A DNA stretch of 64,000 nt. Origin: an uncultured bacterium (GTDB lineage Bacteria > Verrucomicrobiota > Lentisphaeria > Victivallales > UBA1829). The notes under the pieces are model-generated. The model saw only the letters and a list, made by a program, of their open reading frames with translations. It was not told the origin of the DNA and made no database searches. Within the stretch, counting starts at the first letter, position 1; every line of letters starts with the position of its first letter. This document shows positions 62,469 to 64,000 of the stretch, one piece after another. The stretch is from NCBI GenBank assembly GCA_949297765.1, contig CASFTV010000006.1, positions 1 through 64,000 on the forward strand, given 5' to 3'. The translations under genes and the position numbers were made by a program.

Positions 62469-63320
62469 ATGTCCATTTTATCCCGGTCGGATTTCCTGGC
62501 GAACAAGACTCTTCCTCTGAAGCTGATCCGGCGCGATCCGCAGGAGTCGTACGGACTGCACAGCCACGAATTTTCGGAACTTGTGATCGTTTACCGGGGA
62601 TCCGGGGAACATCTGATCCACGGAGAACGCCGCACGGTTTCCGCCGGCGATATTTTCCTCATCAAGGAACAGACGCGGCACGGCTATGAAAATCTCCGGG
62701 ATCTGGCGCTCTGCAATCTGCTGTTCGATCTTCACGAGGTCGGCAGTCCGCTGTTTGCGCTGGGCTGCTATCCGCTTCTGCGCCGTCTCTCCCTTCTGGA
62801 ACCCGGACGCATCTCCGGGCGCGGCGTTCACCTTTCCGGCGGGGAACTGGAGCAGATTCTTGATCTTCTGAACGCCATTGAGGAGGAACAGAACAGCCGG
62901 AAAGAGGATTACGCCTCCGCGATGTCGGCGCTGTTTGTTCTTCTGATCGTCCGTCTCTCCCGTCTGCGGGGGACGGAAGCGGCGGGGCCGGAAGAGGGGC
63001 CTCTGGAACTCTTCCGGCTGCTCAACGCCCTTTCGGACCGTTCCGCAGAATCCTGGAGCCGATCCCGGATGGCGAAACTCGCCGGGATGTCGATCCGGAC
63101 TCTGACGCGGCAGTTCCGGAACGCGACCGGTTATCCCCCGAAGGAATATCTGCTCCGCCTGCGTTTGAAAAAAAGCGTCATGCTGCTGCTCAATCCGGAG
63201 ATGCCGATCTCCGAAATCGCCGAACGGACCGGCTTTTCCGACAGCAACTATTTCTGCCGGCAGTTCCGGAAACATTACGGACTCTCTCCGCAGAAATATC
63301 GGAAAAAACGCGAAACGTAA
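62469..63320 (+). CDS. AraC family regulator, probably of rhamnose use
   Basis: A 283-residue protein with an N-terminal cupin (LHSHEFSELVIVYRGSGEHLIHGERRTVSAGDIFLI), the RhaS/RhaR sensor plan, and a C-terminal double HTH with ISEIAERTGFSDSNYFCRQFRKHYGLSPQKYR. AAAAAGGAG precedes the ATG. Being divergent from rhaA, it is most likely an L-rhamnose-responsive activator; RhaS-like and RhaR-like roles cannot be told apart. The gene ends 22 bases before the convergent prfA. Confidence 0.92.
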   Translation: MSILSRSDFLANKTLPLKLIRRDPQESYGLHSHEFSELVIVYRGSGEHLIHGERRTVSAGDIFLIKEQTRHGYENLRDLALCNLLFDLHEVGSPLFALGCYPLLRRLSLLEPGRISGRGVHLSGGELEQILDLLNAIEEEQNSRKEDYASAMSALFVLLIVRLSRLRGTEAAGPEEGPLELFRLLNALSDRSAESWSRSRMAKLAGMSIRTLTRQFRNATGYPPKEYLLRLRLKKSVMLLLNPEMPISEIAERTGFSDSNYFCRQFRKHYGLSPQKYRKKRET

Positions 63321-63342
63321 TGCCGTCCTTTTCCGGAGGAGA

Positions 63343-64000
63343 TCAGACCCCGCGGGCGGAGAGAATTTCGTCAATCGCCCGCCGGGACTCCACTTCCAGC
63401 ACAGGATCGAGAATCAGGTCCAGATTCCCCTCCATCAGCGACGGCAGATCGTATGCCGACACGCCATACCGGTGGTCCGTAATGCGGTTCTGGGGAAAAT
63501 TATAGGTGCGGATCCGCTCGCTGCGGTCGCCGGTCCCCACCTGGAGTCGCTTGGACGCCGCATGCCGCGCCGCCTCTTCACTCCGCCGGATCTCCAGCAG
63601 CTTCGCCTTCAGGATGCGCAGAGCAATCTCGCGGTTGCGAATCTGCGACCGCTCCTGCTGACTGGCAACCACCAGTCCGCTCGGTTTATGCAGGATCCGG
63701 ACCGCCGAATCGGTCCGGTTCACATTCTGTCCTCCCGGACCCGACGAGCGGAACGTGGAAATTTCCAGATCCTCGTGCCGGATTTCGATCTCGTCGGTTT
63801 CGTCGGCTTCGGGAAGCACAGAGACCGTCACCGTCGAGGTATGAATCCGTCCGCCGGACTCCGTCGAAGGCACGCGCTGGACGCGGTGAACGCCGCTCTC
63901 GAATTTCATCAGAGAAAACACATCCGTTCCGGAGAGGGAAAACACCGCCTCCCGGACGCCGCCGAGATCGCTGTCGGTCTGGTCCAGCACCTCGCTGTGC
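63343..64000 (-). CDS. prfA: Peptide chain release factor 1, 3' part
   Basis: The last ~218 codons; the frame is open to the right edge, so the true start is outside. The GGQ peptidyl-hydrolysis motif is in FRSSGPGGQNVNRTDSAVR. FESGVHRVQRVPSTESGGRIHTST precedes it, and TYNFPQNRITDHRYG and MEGNLDLILDPVLE match RF1 (RF2 differs here). It recognises UAA and UAG through a PxT-type loop that would be N-terminal and outside the window. The RF1 call is by the C-terminal motifs only. Confidence 0.93.
   Translation of the reverse strand, partial: HSEVLDQTDSDLGGVREAVFSLSGTDVFSLMKFESGVHRVQRVPSTESGGRIHTSTVTVSVLPEADETDEIEIRHEDLEISTFRSSGPGGQNVNRTDSAVRILHKPSGLVVASQQERSQIRNREIALRILKAKLLEIRRSEEAARHAASKRLQVGTGDRSERIRTYNFPQNRITDHRYGVSAYDLPSLMEGNLDLILDPVLEVESRRAIDEILSARGV

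Overview
The window is a compact bacterial chromosome segment with high coding density, genes on both strands and no rRNA, tRNA, CRISPR array or transposase that I can see. The gene set suggests a Gram-negative anaerobe or gut commensal. It has Sec machinery with a fused SecDF, the Bat (aerotolerance-type) locus, several AraC-type sugar regulators, an alpha-galactosidase, L-rhamnose isomerase and many small secreted proteins with lipoprotein or signal peptides. The style fits the PVC group, perhaps Lentisphaerota/Victivallales, but this is an inference from gene style and not a sequence match.

Layout. 1-5417: surface-polysaccharide cluster with three GT2 glycosyltransferases (the first only partly in the window), a large HAD-family protein and a GT8 glycosyltransferase; the GT2 and GT8 enzymes end in the same C-terminal tail. 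5418-9904: pnp, thiI and a small RRM RNA-binding protein. 9998-14844: two AraC regulators flanking a three-gene catabolic operon (NagB-like protein, metal-dependent hydrolase, Gfo/Idh/MocA oxidoreductase). 14789-16655: glnK-amtB behind a clear sigma-54 promoter. 16774-24480: small lipoprotein, yajC-secDF, a DUF362/ferredoxin protein, an FMN oxidoreductase and an ABC exporter. 24538-33343 (minus strand): a Bat locus compressed into two fused genes (BatB-BatC and BatD-BatE), then a polysaccharide-deacetylase-like protein, a coiled-coil secreted protein and a LOG-family protein.

33344-43294: an HU/IHF-type protein behind a long structured leader, hisS and DAHP synthase, tpiA, an NhaC-type antiporter, a small secreted protein, the agmatine pathway aguB-aguA, an unusual hairpin array, and rplM-rpsI. 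43295-49420: a GntR/LacI-like regulator with a GH36 alpha-galactosidase, a methyltransferase, and ftsW-murG. 49801-54113: a carbohydrate ABC importer without its ATPase, preceded by a TPR-like periplasmic protein and an 8-codon leader ORF. 54304-57359: a PutP-type symporter and a NifA-like sigma-54 activator. 57454-59062: a TRL lipoprotein and a two-gene cassette resembling phage tail-fibre modules with collagen-like repeats. 59208-64000: an anchored unknown protein, tsaB, a small membrane protein, divergent rhaA and its AraC regulator, and the 3' part of prfA.

The most unusual items are the hairpin array at 41915-42097, the double Bat fusions, the collagen/tail-fibre cassette, the C-terminal tail shared by unrelated glycosyltransferase families, the NagB-like protein with a changed catalytic residue, and a sigma-54/PII/NifA-like set in which the PII protein lacks the usual uridylylation tyrosine.
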